Under the pieces are notes generated by a model. That model was not told the DNA's origin. It made no database searches and was given only the letters and a program-made list of their open reading frames with translations. Made by a program: the position numbers and the translations under genes. Shown one piece after another: positions 44,344 through 51,684 of a stretch of 64,000 bases of DNA. Numbering within the stretch: the first letter of the stretch is position 1; each line of letters starts with the position of its first letter. Source of the DNA: Streptomyces sp. NBC_01198 (GTDB lineage: Bacteria; Actinomycetota; Actinomycetes; Streptomycetales; Streptomycetaceae); the NCBI RefSeq assembly GCF_036010485.1, contig NZ_CP108568.1:930001-994000 (forward strand). The letters run 5' to 3'.

Positions 44344-45615
44344 GGTGGAGGTGCGGCGGCGGAGCCAGGTGAGGCACCAGGTCACTGCGACCAGGATCGG
44401 CGAGACGAACAGGAGCCCCGCCGTGACCAGAGTGGTCCAGAAACGCAGCCGCAACGGGTCGGTCGCGAGTCCGTGCGCCGCCCACTCGCCGGTGGTGAGC
44501 ATGATGCGGCCGGTGAAGTGGGCGTAGAACCAGATCGCCAGCGGAAGCCCGCCGAGGTAGAGCCAGCGGAACCAGCGGCCGACGCTGAGGTCCCGGGGGT
44601 GTGCGGCGGCCAGCCGTTCGGCCTGCTCGGGCGAGAGCCGGCCGAACGCGCGGCGCAGCAGCAGCCGCTGGGTTTCCCAGAGGTTGTAGCAACCGGTCCA
44701 GGTGAGCAGGACGCTGTAGAGATCGGTGCGCAGGAAGATGAGGCACTGCCAGACGCAGGTCATGACGGTGGCCATCACCAGCGCCGCCGCCAGGTGGTCG
44801 GCCGGCCGCGGGATCCCGGGGTGTCCCGCGGCGCACAGCCGGAAGACCAGCAGGGCCGCGAGGATGACGGATTCGATGGCCAGTCCGGCGAGTTGAGGAC
44901 CGTAGCGCTTCCTGCGCGGGAGCGTCCACAACTGGGACAGGTCCGTCTCGAACACCAGGAACACCAGCCGGCGGTCGACGCCGAAACGGGCGCCGAGCCC
45001 GGCCGCGCGGGCAGCCAGCCAGTGCCAGTATTCGTGCAGCGCGGTCATGCCGTAGGTGAGCGGAATGAGCAGCAGCATGCCGGGGCCGGGGGCGCCGGTC
45101 ACGAAGGCGTCATGCGGGCTGGGGAAGAGGGATGGCCGCAGGGCCAGGCAGCAGGCGCTGAAGACAGCGGCGGCGGCGTAGACCGCCCAGGCCGCGGGCG
45201 AGAAGAGCGCCGAGACCCACCGGCGGTCCGGCCGGATCAGCCAGCGGCGCTGCTGGATGGGCGCGGTACGGTGCGGCACCGGCCGGTCCGCCGGGGGTCC
45301 GTCGCCGGGGCCCTCAGAACCCTCAGGGCCTCCGGAGCTGCCGGCGGTCTCCTCGGCCAGGAACCCCACCTCGCTCAGGGCGTCGAGGAACGCGGGCACG
45401 TCGACCGGTTCGCCCGCGTACGCCTCGGCCACACCGGTGGCCTCCGCCACGGTCGCCCCGCCCTGGAGTTCGCGGATGACGAGAGCACCCACCGCGGGCA
45501 CGTTGATGAACGTGCCCGACTCGGAGTCGCCGACGACGAAGGAGTCCTCGCCGTCCTCGACCACCGTGAGCGGGCGCAGCCGTACGGTCCGGTCCTCGGT
45601 GGCCGGGGTGCTCAT
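44335..45615 (-). CDS. membrane metalloprotease (M50-like) with N-terminal PqqD-like domain
   Basis: A 426-residue protein. Residues about 10-88 resemble PqqD-type leader-binding domains (VVEDGEDSFVVGDSESGTFI, VPAVGALVIRELQGGATVAE, FLDALSEVGFLAEE). After a Gly/Pro-rich linker come about six membrane segments. The zinc motif HEYWH (residues 194-198, in GMTALHEYWHWLAARAAG) is HExxH, and FLRTDLYSVLLTWTGCYNL could supply the third ligand. This is the layout of YydH-like putative peptide zinc metalloproteases of peptide-modification loci. ATGA overlap with the ThiF gene shows coupling. It probably cleaves or exports the peptide product. Confidence 0.8.
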   Translation of the reverse strand: MSTPATEDRTVRLRPLTVVEDGEDSFVVGDSESGTFINVPAVGALVIRELQGGATVAEATGVAEAYAGEPVDVPAFLDALSEVGFLAEETAGSSGGPEGSEGPGDGPPADRPVPHRTAPIQQRRWLIRPDRRWVSALFSPAAWAVYAAAAVFSACCLALRPSLFPSPHDAFVTGAPGPGMLLLIPLTYGMTALHEYWHWLAARAAGLGARFGVDRRLVFLVFETDLSQLWTLPRRKRYGPQLAGLAIESVILAALLVFRLCAAGHPGIPRPADHLAAALVMATVMTCVWQCLIFLRTDLYSVLLTWTGCYNLWETQRLLLRRAFGRLSPEQAERLAAAHPRDLSVGRWFRWLYLGGLPLAIWFYAHFTGRIMLTTGEWAAHGLATDPLRLRFWTTLVTAGLLFVSPILVAVTWCLTWLRRRTSTPA

Positions 45616-46733
45616 CGCGCGGTCCCGGCGAGGAGGCCTCTGCTGGGGGCCAGGGCGCACACCCGGCAGTCGGGGTCGGCGTCCCACGCTTCGCGGTGCG
45701 GGGCGAGGTGGTCGGTGGCGTCCAGGAAGAAGTGGGCGCCCGCGACGTGCGGGGGCTCGTAACCGGTGAGGTAGCGGAGCAGTTCGAAGGCCGCGTAGCC
45801 GGCGAGCAGGCCCGCCACCGGCCCGATGGCGGTGTTGGGCATCGCGTCCGCCGCCCGGGCGTTGAGCCGGCCGGCCACCGCTTCGGGGCCGGTGACGCCG
45901 TCCGCCGGCCGCCGGTAGCAGGCGTAGCAGGCGCTGCGGCCGGGATCGACCGAGAAGTAACTGAGCCGGCTGCCGCTGACTCCCGCCCTGACCCAGGGCA
46001 CGCCGGCCGCCACGCACGCCTCGTTCACCCAGTGGTTCACGCCGTCCGGCTGGTCGATCATGCCGGAGACCGCGCTGACCCCGGTCAGCAGCGGGGCGAT
46101 GTCCTGCGGCCCGGTCACCCTCAACTCCACCGCGTCGACCCTGATCCGCGGGTCGAACTCGCGGACCCATTCCGCGGCCCGGCGTACCTTCGACCGGCCG
46201 ACGTCCTGGTGCCTGAAGGCGTATTGGCGCGCGAAGTTGCCAGGCTCGACGAGATCGAAGTCCAGCACCGTCAGCCGCCCGACACCGAGTCCGGCGAGGT
46301 GCTGGAGCACGTTCGATCCGACGCCGCCGACCCCGAGTTGGAGCACGTGTGCGTCGATGAGGTCCCGCTGCGTGGCGGCCGGGGGCTGGGCCCGGGTCGA
46401 GAAGAGGTCGAAGAAGGCGAGGTTGCTGCGATAGCGGCCGTCGTCGGCCACGGCGTCGGCGGTCCGTCCGTCGCCGCTCCTGAGCAGGGCGAGCGAGTCG
46501 AGGACGTCCAGTGCGTCGCGGACCTCCTGCAGCGTCACGTCCACTCCGTCCGCGGCCAGCCGCTGCCGCAGGTCGGCGGGGCTCTGCGGTCCGGCCGACA
46601 GGGCGGTGAGCATTCTCTCCGCGTGGCCGTCCGGGTCGGCGAGTTCGATCTGCTTGCTCGGGTCGTGCACGACCAGCAGCAGGTCGTCATAGCGTTCCCA
46701 TGCGACGTCCTTGAGCCGCACCAGTTCCGTCAT
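45612..46733 (-). CDS. ThiF/E1-like adenylyltransferase with N-terminal RRE-like domain
   Basis: A 373-residue protein. Residues 1-90 look like a winged-helix/PqqD-type recognition element (YDDLLLVVHDPSKQIELADP, LQEVRDALDVLDSLALLRSG). The E1 domain begins at about 128 with the ATP loop GVGGVGSN (134-141), VLDFDLVEPGNFARQYAF, the charged MIDQPD region and two zinc pairs, Cys269/Cys272 (ACYACYRR) and Cys356/Cys359 (DCRVCA). Relatives such as MccB and PaaA activate a carboxylate of a small peptide with ATP. It lies between a 21-codon peptide gene and the M50 gene, so the peptide is the likely substrate. Confidence 0.88.
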   Translation of the reverse strand: MTELVRLKDVAWERYDDLLLVVHDPSKQIELADPDGHAERMLTALSAGPQSPADLRQRLAADGVDVTLQEVRDALDVLDSLALLRSGDGRTADAVADDGRYRSNLAFFDLFSTRAQPPAATQRDLIDAHVLQLGVGGVGSNVLQHLAGLGVGRLTVLDFDLVEPGNFARQYAFRHQDVGRSKVRRAAEWVREFDPRIRVDAVELRVTGPQDIAPLLTGVSAVSGMIDQPDGVNHWVNEACVAAGVPWVRAGVSGSRLSYFSVDPGRSACYACYRRPADGVTGPEAVAGRLNARAADAMPNTAIGPVAGLLAGYAAFELLRYLTGYEPPHVAGAHFFLDATDHLAPHREAWDADPDCRVCALAPSRGLLAGTAR

Positions 46734-46763
46734 CGTTCCCCCTCCACGTTCAGAGGGGCCGTG

Positions 46764-46784
46764 CCCCCTCTACGGCCGAGGGGG
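46764..46784 (-). promoter_or_regulatory. hairpin in the precursor/ThiF spacer (proximal)
   Basis: CCCCCTC (46764-46770) and GAGGGGG (46778-46784) form a perfect 7-base stem with a seven-base loop, about 30 bases before the ThiF start. With the stem at 46787-46815 it makes a double-hairpin spacer. Confidence 0.5.
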
Positions 46785-46786
46785 CC

Positions 46787-46815
46787 GGGACCGAGGAGAC
46801 ACACCCTCGGGTCCC
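46787..46815 (-). terminator. attenuator-like hairpin after the peptide gene
   Basis: GGGACCGAGG (46787-46796) pairs with CCTCGGGTCCC (46805-46815) with one bulged base. It lies 30 bases after the peptide stop and before the enzyme genes. RiPP operons often place a leaky terminator here to make more precursor than enzyme. Confidence 0.55.
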
Positions 46816-46844
46816 GACCCGCCCCGTGCGACGGTTCCGCCGAG

Positions 46845-46910
46845 TCAGCAGGAGCCGTCCTTGAGACCGGTCGACTTGATGGGCTCTACCTTGCGGACAG
46901 TGATCGTCAT
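46845..46910 (-). CDS. 21-residue peptide, candidate RiPP precursor with C-terminal Cys
   Basis: ATG at 46910, preceded by GAGGGAGAAATC, opens a 21-codon frame: it begins MTITVRKVEP and ends STGLKDGSC. It is too short for usual gene callers. Three things support it: a good ribosome site, position as first gene before an E1-like enzyme with a leader-binding-like domain and a PqqD/M50 protease, and a hairpin between it and the enzymes. A basic-hydrophobic start (about residues 1-10) could be the leader and the last 9-11 residues the core, with the terminal Cys or its carboxylate the likely modification site. The modification is unknown. Confidence 0.65.
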   Translation of the reverse strand: MTITVRKVEPIKSTGLKDGSC

Positions 46911-47038
46911 GATTTCTCCCTCTTTCTTTTCGTGTGGCGGACGAACCGGCCTGTTCCGCCGACCCACTGGGCCGGGAGAAACGCAGCCATTCCCGGTGCG
47001 GAGAAGAAGGCGGCCAGGGCCACCATCCCCGCAGTCAC
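46907..47038 (-). CDS. possible small membrane peptide overlapping the precursor start
   Basis: A frame from GTG at 47038 (or ATG at 47026) encodes about 39-43 residues: VTAGMVALAAFFSAPGMAAF, then LPAQWVGGTGRFVR and a basic tail HTKRKREKS. Its TGA overlaps the ATG of the peptide gene (ATGA), so the two could be translationally coupled. One hydrophobic segment followed by a Lys/Arg tail is typical of a small membrane protein. The ribosome site is poor, so it may instead be the tail of a deleted gene. Confidence 0.35.
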   Translation of the reverse strand: MTAGMVALAAFFSAPGMAAFLPAQWVGGTGRFVRHTKRKREKS

Positions 47039-47949
47039 CCCGGGGCTATTCGGCCGACTTTCGGTGAACGTTGCCCGTCACCGTGAAAGGCACTTTGCCA
47101 GGTCACGGAGGGAAGATCAAGGGAAGATCGAGGCCGTCACCGCTTCTTGGCGGGACGCGGACACGGCTCCATCATGGCCGACGGTGCCGCACGGTCGCTC
47201 ATCCGGCATCCGGCCATGCGCGTAGAGTGGCTGCTCAGATGGGGTATGGCGGCAGCTCACCTCCGACGCTTCGGGTGCGGTCTGGCACCGAAACATAGGG
47301 GGCGCGCAATGCGGAATTTTGCGGTCCGTAACGAAACCTGCCCCGCCCGACGCCCCGAGGAACAGAACACGAACTCCGAAGTTCGGCTTTTATCGCCGAT
47401 GACGCCTGCCGCAGAGTCGTCTGAATGAGTGCGTTCGAGAGGAACACACCGAATGGTTATGAGTTCCCACCTGTGCGGGCGTTCAGCTAGGAGAAGGGTG
47501 CTTATGTCGAGCCGGAAGCACTCCGTGAGGTGTTTCCCTTGCCAAGCGTGTCGTACGATCGGATGACTGCTCCTCACCCGGTGGGCGACCGCTGGCCGGC
47601 GACGAGGTCGCGCAATTCGTCACGGGTGCGGCAGTGCGCCGTGTGTGGAACGCGTGGAGGGGCCTTGGCGCCGTGTCGGCGCCAAGGCCCCGAAGGAACT
47701 GCAACACCATCTACCGGCCCTACTACTGCGCCGGCCTGCTGTGTCCGCACTGCCGCAAAGGGGATGGCGGCGTGTGCGGGGATCGCGATTGCTTGACCGG
47801 AGACCACCTCCCTATCGATGTCCTGCGGTACCCGGGCGCAAGACATCCGCCCGGGCGATCCCGATGGCGCTCACATCCTCCGTTCTTCCCTCTGGGTCAA
47901 CCACTTGCCAACCATGTACTGCGTACTGCCTGTTCGCGGCGGCCCCTGA
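47039..47949. other. 0.9 kb gene-poor stretch upstream of the peptide cassette
   Basis: No long frame has coding character. Two small frames have reasonable ribosome sites: 47309-47428 (39 residues, begins MRNFAVRNETC) and 47504-47566 (listed separately). The stretch around 47290-47420 is less GC-rich than usual. The cassette promoter must lie near 47040-47150. Confidence 0.4.
47504..47566 (+). CDS. possible 20-residue Cys-rich peptide
   Basis: ATG at 47504 follows AGGAGAAGG with good spacing. The frame encodes 20 residues with the core RCFPCQACRT, giving three Cys in seven positions. It lies about 0.6 kb from the precursor gene of the ThiF cassette on the other strand. Nothing else links them, and such a short frame could be chance. 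Confidence 0.3.
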   Translation: MSSRKHSVRCFPCQACRTIG

Positions 47950-48095
47950 TCACTGCGGGCCCCCGGGTCCGGTCGCCAGTCCCGTCGCCCGTCCTGCAAC
48001 CGCTCTGGCTTCGAGTTCACCGCCGTCGACGGTCAGGCCTACGCCGGTGACCCACTGGGCCCGGTCGGATGCGAGGTAGGCGACGGGGTCAGCCT
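47950..48095 (-). pseudogene. C-terminal remnant of an SDR oxidoreductase
   Basis: The frame reads ADPVAYLASDRAQWVTGVGL then TVDGGELEARAVAGR, the standard end of SDR enzymes (VAYLASDxAxxVTGxxLxVDGG). Everything before this is missing: at about 48090-48100 the sequence passes into the 3' end of a TetR gene on the same strand. An SDR gene has lost its 5' part by a deletion ending inside or just after the regulator. Confidence 0.7.
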
Positions 48096-48712
48096 GCGGG
48101 AGCGGCCGGCCGGGTCGGGCGCAGTCCGTCGAGGATGACCTGGAGGTTGCGCTCCCACTGCTGTGCGCCCGCTTGCACGCCCAGGGTGCGCTCACCGGTC
48201 GCAGCGGCGGCGAGCAGGAAGGCGACGTCCTGCCAGGTGACGTCGCTGCGTATGGCGCGGCTTGCTCGGGCACGTTCCACGAGGCACCGGATCCGGCCGC
48301 GCAGGTCCTCCAGGCGCTGGGCCAGCGCCTCTTCGCAGGCGCCGCCGAGTGCCTCGCTGACGCCGCAGCTCTCTGCCCGGAGGCGCACATAGGCTCCCGC
48401 GAATCCGCGGAACCCGTTCCAGGGATCCTGGTCCTCCAGCGCCTGGTCGGCCAGGTCCATGATCTCGTCGAGGATCTCGTCGAGCACTGCCGTCAGCAGG
48501 ACGTCAAGGGCGGGGATCCGCCGGTAGAAGGTGCCGACGCCGACGCCAGCCCGGCGCGCGATCTCGTGCGCGGAGACGCCGACGCCGACCTCGGCGACCG
48601 CGATGCGGGCCGCCTCCACCAGACGCTCGACGTTGCGCCGGGCGTCGGCGCGCGGGCGACGTCCTGACGCGTCGACGAGCAGGCGGTCCACCGCGCTGCG
48701 GGATTGGTCCAT
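48089..48712 (-). CDS. TetR-family regulator of the adjacent Gfo/Idh/MocA gene
   Basis: A 207-residue TetR protein. The helix-turn-helix is RNVERLVEAARIAVAEVGVG, VSAHEIARRAGVGVGTFYRR, followed by the helical ligand domain (DEILDEIMDLADQALEDQDP, LAQRLEDLRGRIRCLVERAR). It is divergent from the oxidoreductase at 48815. Two inverted repeats sharing GGAC/GTCC cores lie between them and are likely operators. The 3' end abuts an SDR remnant, so the last residues may not be original. Confidence 0.85.
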   Translation of the reverse strand: MDQSRSAVDRLLVDASGRRPRADARRNVERLVEAARIAVAEVGVGVSAHEIARRAGVGVGTFYRRIPALDVLLTAVLDEILDEIMDLADQALEDQDPWNGFRGFAGAYVRLRAESCGVSEALGGACEEALAQRLEDLRGRIRCLVERARASRAIRSDVTWQDVAFLLAAAATGERTLGVQAGAQQWERNLQVILDGLRPTRPAAPAG

Positions 48713-48730
48713 GCGCCGATCCTACCGGTA

Positions 48731-48753
48731 ACTGGACCAATCTTGTCCGGTTA
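48731..48753. promoter_or_regulatory. TetR operator candidate 1
   Basis: AACTGGAC (48731-48738) and GTCCGGTT (48746-48753) form an imperfect inverted repeat (7 of 8 pairs) around a seven-base centre, just upstream of the TetR start. Confidence 0.55.
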
Positions 48754-48774
48754 GCTAGGGTCGGGAGAACATCA

Positions 48775-48797
48775 AACGGACAACAGGTGTCCGTTTA
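48775..48797. promoter_or_regulatory. TetR operator candidate 2
   Basis: AAACGGACA (48775-48783) and TGTCCGTTT (48789-48797) form a perfect 9-base inverted repeat with a five-base centre, 17 bases before the Gfo/Idh/MocA start. It shares the GGAC/GTCC core with the site at 48731. Confidence 0.7.
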
Positions 48798-48814
48798 CCG
48801 AGGGGAGTCCGGGG

Positions 48815-49957
48815 ATGGAACCGCAGAAGATCCGGGTCGGCGTCGTCGGAGCGAACCCGGACCGGGGCTGGGCCGCCCGCGCACACCTGCCGGCGTTGAC
48901 GGCGCTGCCGGAGTACGACATCACCGCGGTCGGCACCAGTCGCCCCGAGAGCGCCCGTGCGGCAGCGGGCACGTTCGGTGCCGCACACGCCTTCACCGAC
49001 GCAAGGCGACTGGCGGAGCACCCCGAGGTGGACCTGGTCGTCATCACCGTGAAGGTTCCCGCGCACGCCGAGCTGGTCGGGGCGGCGCTGGCAGCAGGAA
49101 AGGACGTCTACTGCGAGTGGCCGCTGGCCCGAACCACCCGGGAGGCCGACGCCCTCACGGAGTCGGCACATGGCGCGGGCGTGCACCACGTGATCGGGCT
49201 GCAGGCGCGTTACGCCCCCGCGATCGCCTACGCCCGCGACCTGGTCGCCGACGGTCACGTCGGACGCGTCACCTCGGCGACCGTCCACGCCACCCGCGGC
49301 AAGGCCACGGGCGACCGGATCCCCGCCTGGGCGGCGTACACCCTCGATCGCGACAACGGCGCCGGGACACTCGAGGTCGCGGGCGGCCACACGCTCGACG
49401 CCCTGCAGTACGTGCTCGGCGGCATCAGCGACCTCTCGGCCACCTTGGCCGTGCGGCGCCGCGTCTACACCATCGCCGAGACCGGTGCCGCGGTCCAGGC
49501 GACCAGCCCGGACCACCTGCTCCTCAACGCGACCCTCACCAGCGGCGCAGTCGTGTCAGCCCACATCCACGACGGCAAGGCCACCGACGCCGGGACCCGG
49601 CTGGAGATCTCCGGCACCGAGGGAGATCTGTCCATCGTCTCCACCGGAGCAGGTGGCCCGGCGGGCATCCAGATCGCTCAGCTGCGGCTGCTCGGCACGA
49701 ACGACTCGGACGGCAGCTACCGGGAGCTGCCCATCCCCGACCGATACCGCTTGGCCCCGGGGATCAGCCCGGCGAACGAGGCGTTCAACGTGGCCCAGAC
49801 GTACCGCCGGCTTGCCCTTGACCTCCGCACCGGCGCACACAGCTCCCCCGACTTCGATGCAGGCCTGCGGCTGCACCGCCTCCTCGATGCCATCAGGCTC
49901 TCCGCGGACACGGGCACCCGCCAGTCCCCCGCCGGGGGCTCCGGGCCGACCGGGTGA
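48815..49957 (+). CDS. Gfo/Idh/MocA-family oxidoreductase, Gal80-like
   Basis: A 380-residue protein with an N-terminal Rossmann domain (IRVGVVGANPDRGWAARAHL, YDITAVGTSRPESARAAA, DLVVITVKVPAHAELVGAAL) and the C-terminal Gfo/Idh domain (ATRGKATGDRIPAWAAYTLD, AGTLEVAGGHTLDALQYVLG). The usual EKP motif, whose Lys takes part in catalysis, reads EWP (DVYCEWPLA), as in Gal80-like members. It may therefore be a sensor or an enzyme with altered chemistry. ATG at 48815 follows GGGGAG-type sequence. TetR at 48089 probably represses it. Confidence 0.85.
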   Translation: MEPQKIRVGVVGANPDRGWAARAHLPALTALPEYDITAVGTSRPESARAAAGTFGAAHAFTDARRLAEHPEVDLVVITVKVPAHAELVGAALAAGKDVYCEWPLARTTREADALTESAHGAGVHHVIGLQARYAPAIAYARDLVADGHVGRVTSATVHATRGKATGDRIPAWAAYTLDRDNGAGTLEVAGGHTLDALQYVLGGISDLSATLAVRRRVYTIAETGAAVQATSPDHLLLNATLTSGAVVSAHIHDGKATDAGTRLEISGTEGDLSIVSTGAGGPAGIQIAQLRLLGTNDSDGSYRELPIPDRYRLAPGISPANEAFNVAQTYRRLALDLRTGAHSSPDFDAGLRLHRLLDAIRLSADTGTRQSPAGGSGPTG

Positions 49958-50011
49958 CCGGAACGCCGCTCCCCCACGGGATTCACGGCTCGCCGGCGGG
50001 TTCCGAGAGGG

Positions 50012-50464
50012 TCAGTCCCCCGCCTTCCCGGACAGGAACGCCGTCAGGCTGTCCAGGAGCATGGTGCTGCCCTGCTCGGCCATGTCGCGTTCCTCGGCGC
50101 TGTCGCAGGTCTGGCGGAGCACGATCTGCATGGAGTGGCCGTCGTGCTCGTCGAGTTCGACGGTCATGACCGAGGGGTCGGGCTTGCCGGGTACGTCCAT
50201 GCCGACCACCAGGTGCCGGTTCTCGGTGACCTCGAGGTAGGAGCCGGTCAGCGGGAACCGGTCACCGTCGGGTGTGACCATCGTGGCCTTCCACGCACCG
50301 CCCGGCCGTACGTCCATCTCGACGGAGCCGGCGGCGGCGTAGGCCCACTGGGTGTACTGCTCGGGGGTCGTCCACGCCCGCCACACCGCTGCCGCGGGGG
50401 CGTCCAGCGTGCGGGTCAGCGTGTAGGGAAAGCCGTCGGCCGCGGTGGTCTGGTCAGTGCCCAT
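50012..50464 (-). CDS. SRPBCC (AHSA1-type) domain protein
   Basis: A 150-residue START-like protein: TLTRTLDAPAAAVWRAWTTP, EQYTQWAYAAAGSVEMDVRP, GGAWKATMVTPDGDRFPLTG and LVVGMDVPGKPDPSVMTVEL. The pattern is that of AHSA1/SRPBCC proteins, which bind small hydrophobic ligands or assist stress responses. It lies 127 bases before the TetR gene at 50591, read in the same direction but after it. Confidence 0.8.
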   Translation of the reverse strand: MGTDQTTAADGFPYTLTRTLDAPAAAVWRAWTTPEQYTQWAYAAAGSVEMDVRPGGAWKATMVTPDGDRFPLTGSYLEVTENRHLVVGMDVPGKPDPSVMTVELDEHDGHSMQIVLRQTCDSAEERDMAEQGSTMLLDSLTAFLSGKAGD

Positions 50465-50590
50465 GTCTCGTCTCCTGGTCTCGACTTCGGTGTGCTGTCA
50501 CATCGGTAGACGGACCCGCGCGCGGAAAGTCATCGGTCCACCGAGGGCGTCTTCAGCGAAGGTGTCCGATGCCCATCCCCCACGATGGCG

Positions 50591-51208
50591 TCATCGCGCC
50601 GACCGGCGGGCGAGGTGGAGCAGGCCGGTGCGCATGCGGTCTTCGCCGAGTTCCGGCAGGAGTGCGGCGACGTGGTCTGCTGCCACGGCGGCGAGCAGGG
50701 CGTGGGCGGTGTGGTCGGGGTCCGGTGCGGTGGCGAGCAGGATCGCCACATGTCGGTGCCAGAACCGGTAGGCCCCGATCCGGTAGCGGGCTCCGGGGCT
50801 GGCGGTCTCGGACATCCGGACCAGCGCCAGGTGTTCCAGCAGGTAGTCGAAGTAGGCGTTGAGGAACGCCGCCAGGCGCTCGTCGGCCGGAGCCCCGGGG
50901 CCGAGCGGGGGCGGCCCGTGCAGGACGGCCTCCTGCAGCACGCGCTCGCGGGCGTCCAACAGCGCGGCGGCCAGGCCCGACTTGTCGCCGAACCGGCGGA
51001 ACAGGGTGCCCTTGCCGACGCCGGCGGCTGCGGCCACCTGGTCCATGGACACCGCCTCGACGCCGTGTTCGGCGAACAGCCTGGCGGCCGCCTCCAGCAC
51101 CGCGACCCGGTTGCGGGCCGCGTCGGCGCGCTCCTTCGGCGGCGGCGCCTGCAGAAGTTCCAGCGGGATTGCCGAACCGGACCGCGGTCCGTTACCGTGG
51201 TGAGCCAT
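50591..51208 (-). CDS. TetR-family regulator
   Basis: A 205-residue protein with the TetR DNA-binding domain RVAVLEAAARLFAEHGVEAV, SMDQVAAAAGVGKGTLFRRF, GDKSGLAAALL. The ligand domain follows (LAAFLNAYFDYLLEHLALVR, YRFWHRHVAILLATAPDPDH). ATG at 51208 is taken; the frame extends upstream only as antisense of the rhodanese gene. A 12-base palindrome at 51213 lies between the two divergent starts, so autoregulation and control of the rhodanese are likely. Confidence 0.85.
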   Translation of the reverse strand: MAHHGNGPRSGSAIPLELLQAPPPKERADAARNRVAVLEAAARLFAEHGVEAVSMDQVAAAAGVGKGTLFRRFGDKSGLAAALLDARERVLQEAVLHGPPPLGPGAPADERLAAFLNAYFDYLLEHLALVRMSETASPGARYRIGAYRFWHRHVAILLATAPDPDHTAHALLAAVAADHVAALLPELGEDRMRTGLLHLARRSAR

Positions 51209-51212
51209 AAGA

Positions 51213-51224
51213 GGACTGTAGTCC
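51213..51224. promoter_or_regulatory. TetR operator candidate
   Basis: GGACTGTAGTCC is a perfect 12-base palindrome in the 36 bases between the divergent TetR and rhodanese starts. Confidence 0.6.
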
Positions 51225-51244
51225 GATTCCCTTGGAGGTACGAC

Positions 51245-51572
51245 ATGACCGCACTCATCACCCGCGACGAGCTGGAAGCAGCAGTCAAGGACGGCACAGT
51301 GACCCTTGTCGACGCGCTCGGCGGCGAGTTCTACGCCCAGCAGCACCTGCCCGGCGCTGTGGCGCTGGTCCTGGCCGACGTCGACGCCCAGGCATCCACC
51401 GTGCTCCCCCGACCGCGACGCCGCGATCGTCACCTACTGCACCAACCCCGCGTGCCCCAACAGCGGACAGGTCGCCGACCGGCTCACCGGCCTCGGCTAC
51501 ACCAACGTCCGCAAGTACCGCGAGGGCATCGAGGACTGGGTCGAGGCCGGCCTTCCCACCGAATCCGCCTGA
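51245..51572 (+). pseudogene. rhodanese-like protein with a frameshift in a C run
   Basis: ATG at 51245 after GGAGG opens MTALITRDELEAAVKDGTVT, then EFYAQQHLPGAVALVLADVD. In the CCCCC run at about 51408 one base must be dropped to continue with DRDAAIVTYCTNPACPNSGQ and RKYREGIEDWVEAGLPTESA. The active-site Cys is in YCTNPACP. Rhodanese domains transfer sulphane sulphur. Removing one C restores a full-length 109-residue domain, so this is either a recent mutation, phase variation or a sequencing error. Confidence 0.75.
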
Positions 51573-51585
51573 CCTCCGCTCCCAG

Positions 51586-51615
51586 GGGCGAAGGCTCCGC
51601 GCGGAGCCTTCGCCC
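51586..51615 (+). terminator. perfect 15-base palindromic terminator
   Basis: GGGCGAAGGCTCCGC (51586-51600) is followed directly by GCGGAGCCTTCGCCC (51601-51615). It lies between the convergent rhodanese and Smr genes and can serve both. Confidence 0.75.
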
Positions 51616-51684
51616 TTCCGCGTGCGGGCGGACCGGCGATCGGCGGCCGCCGGTGCGGCGCAGGACCCGGGAGTGCGCCCATGA

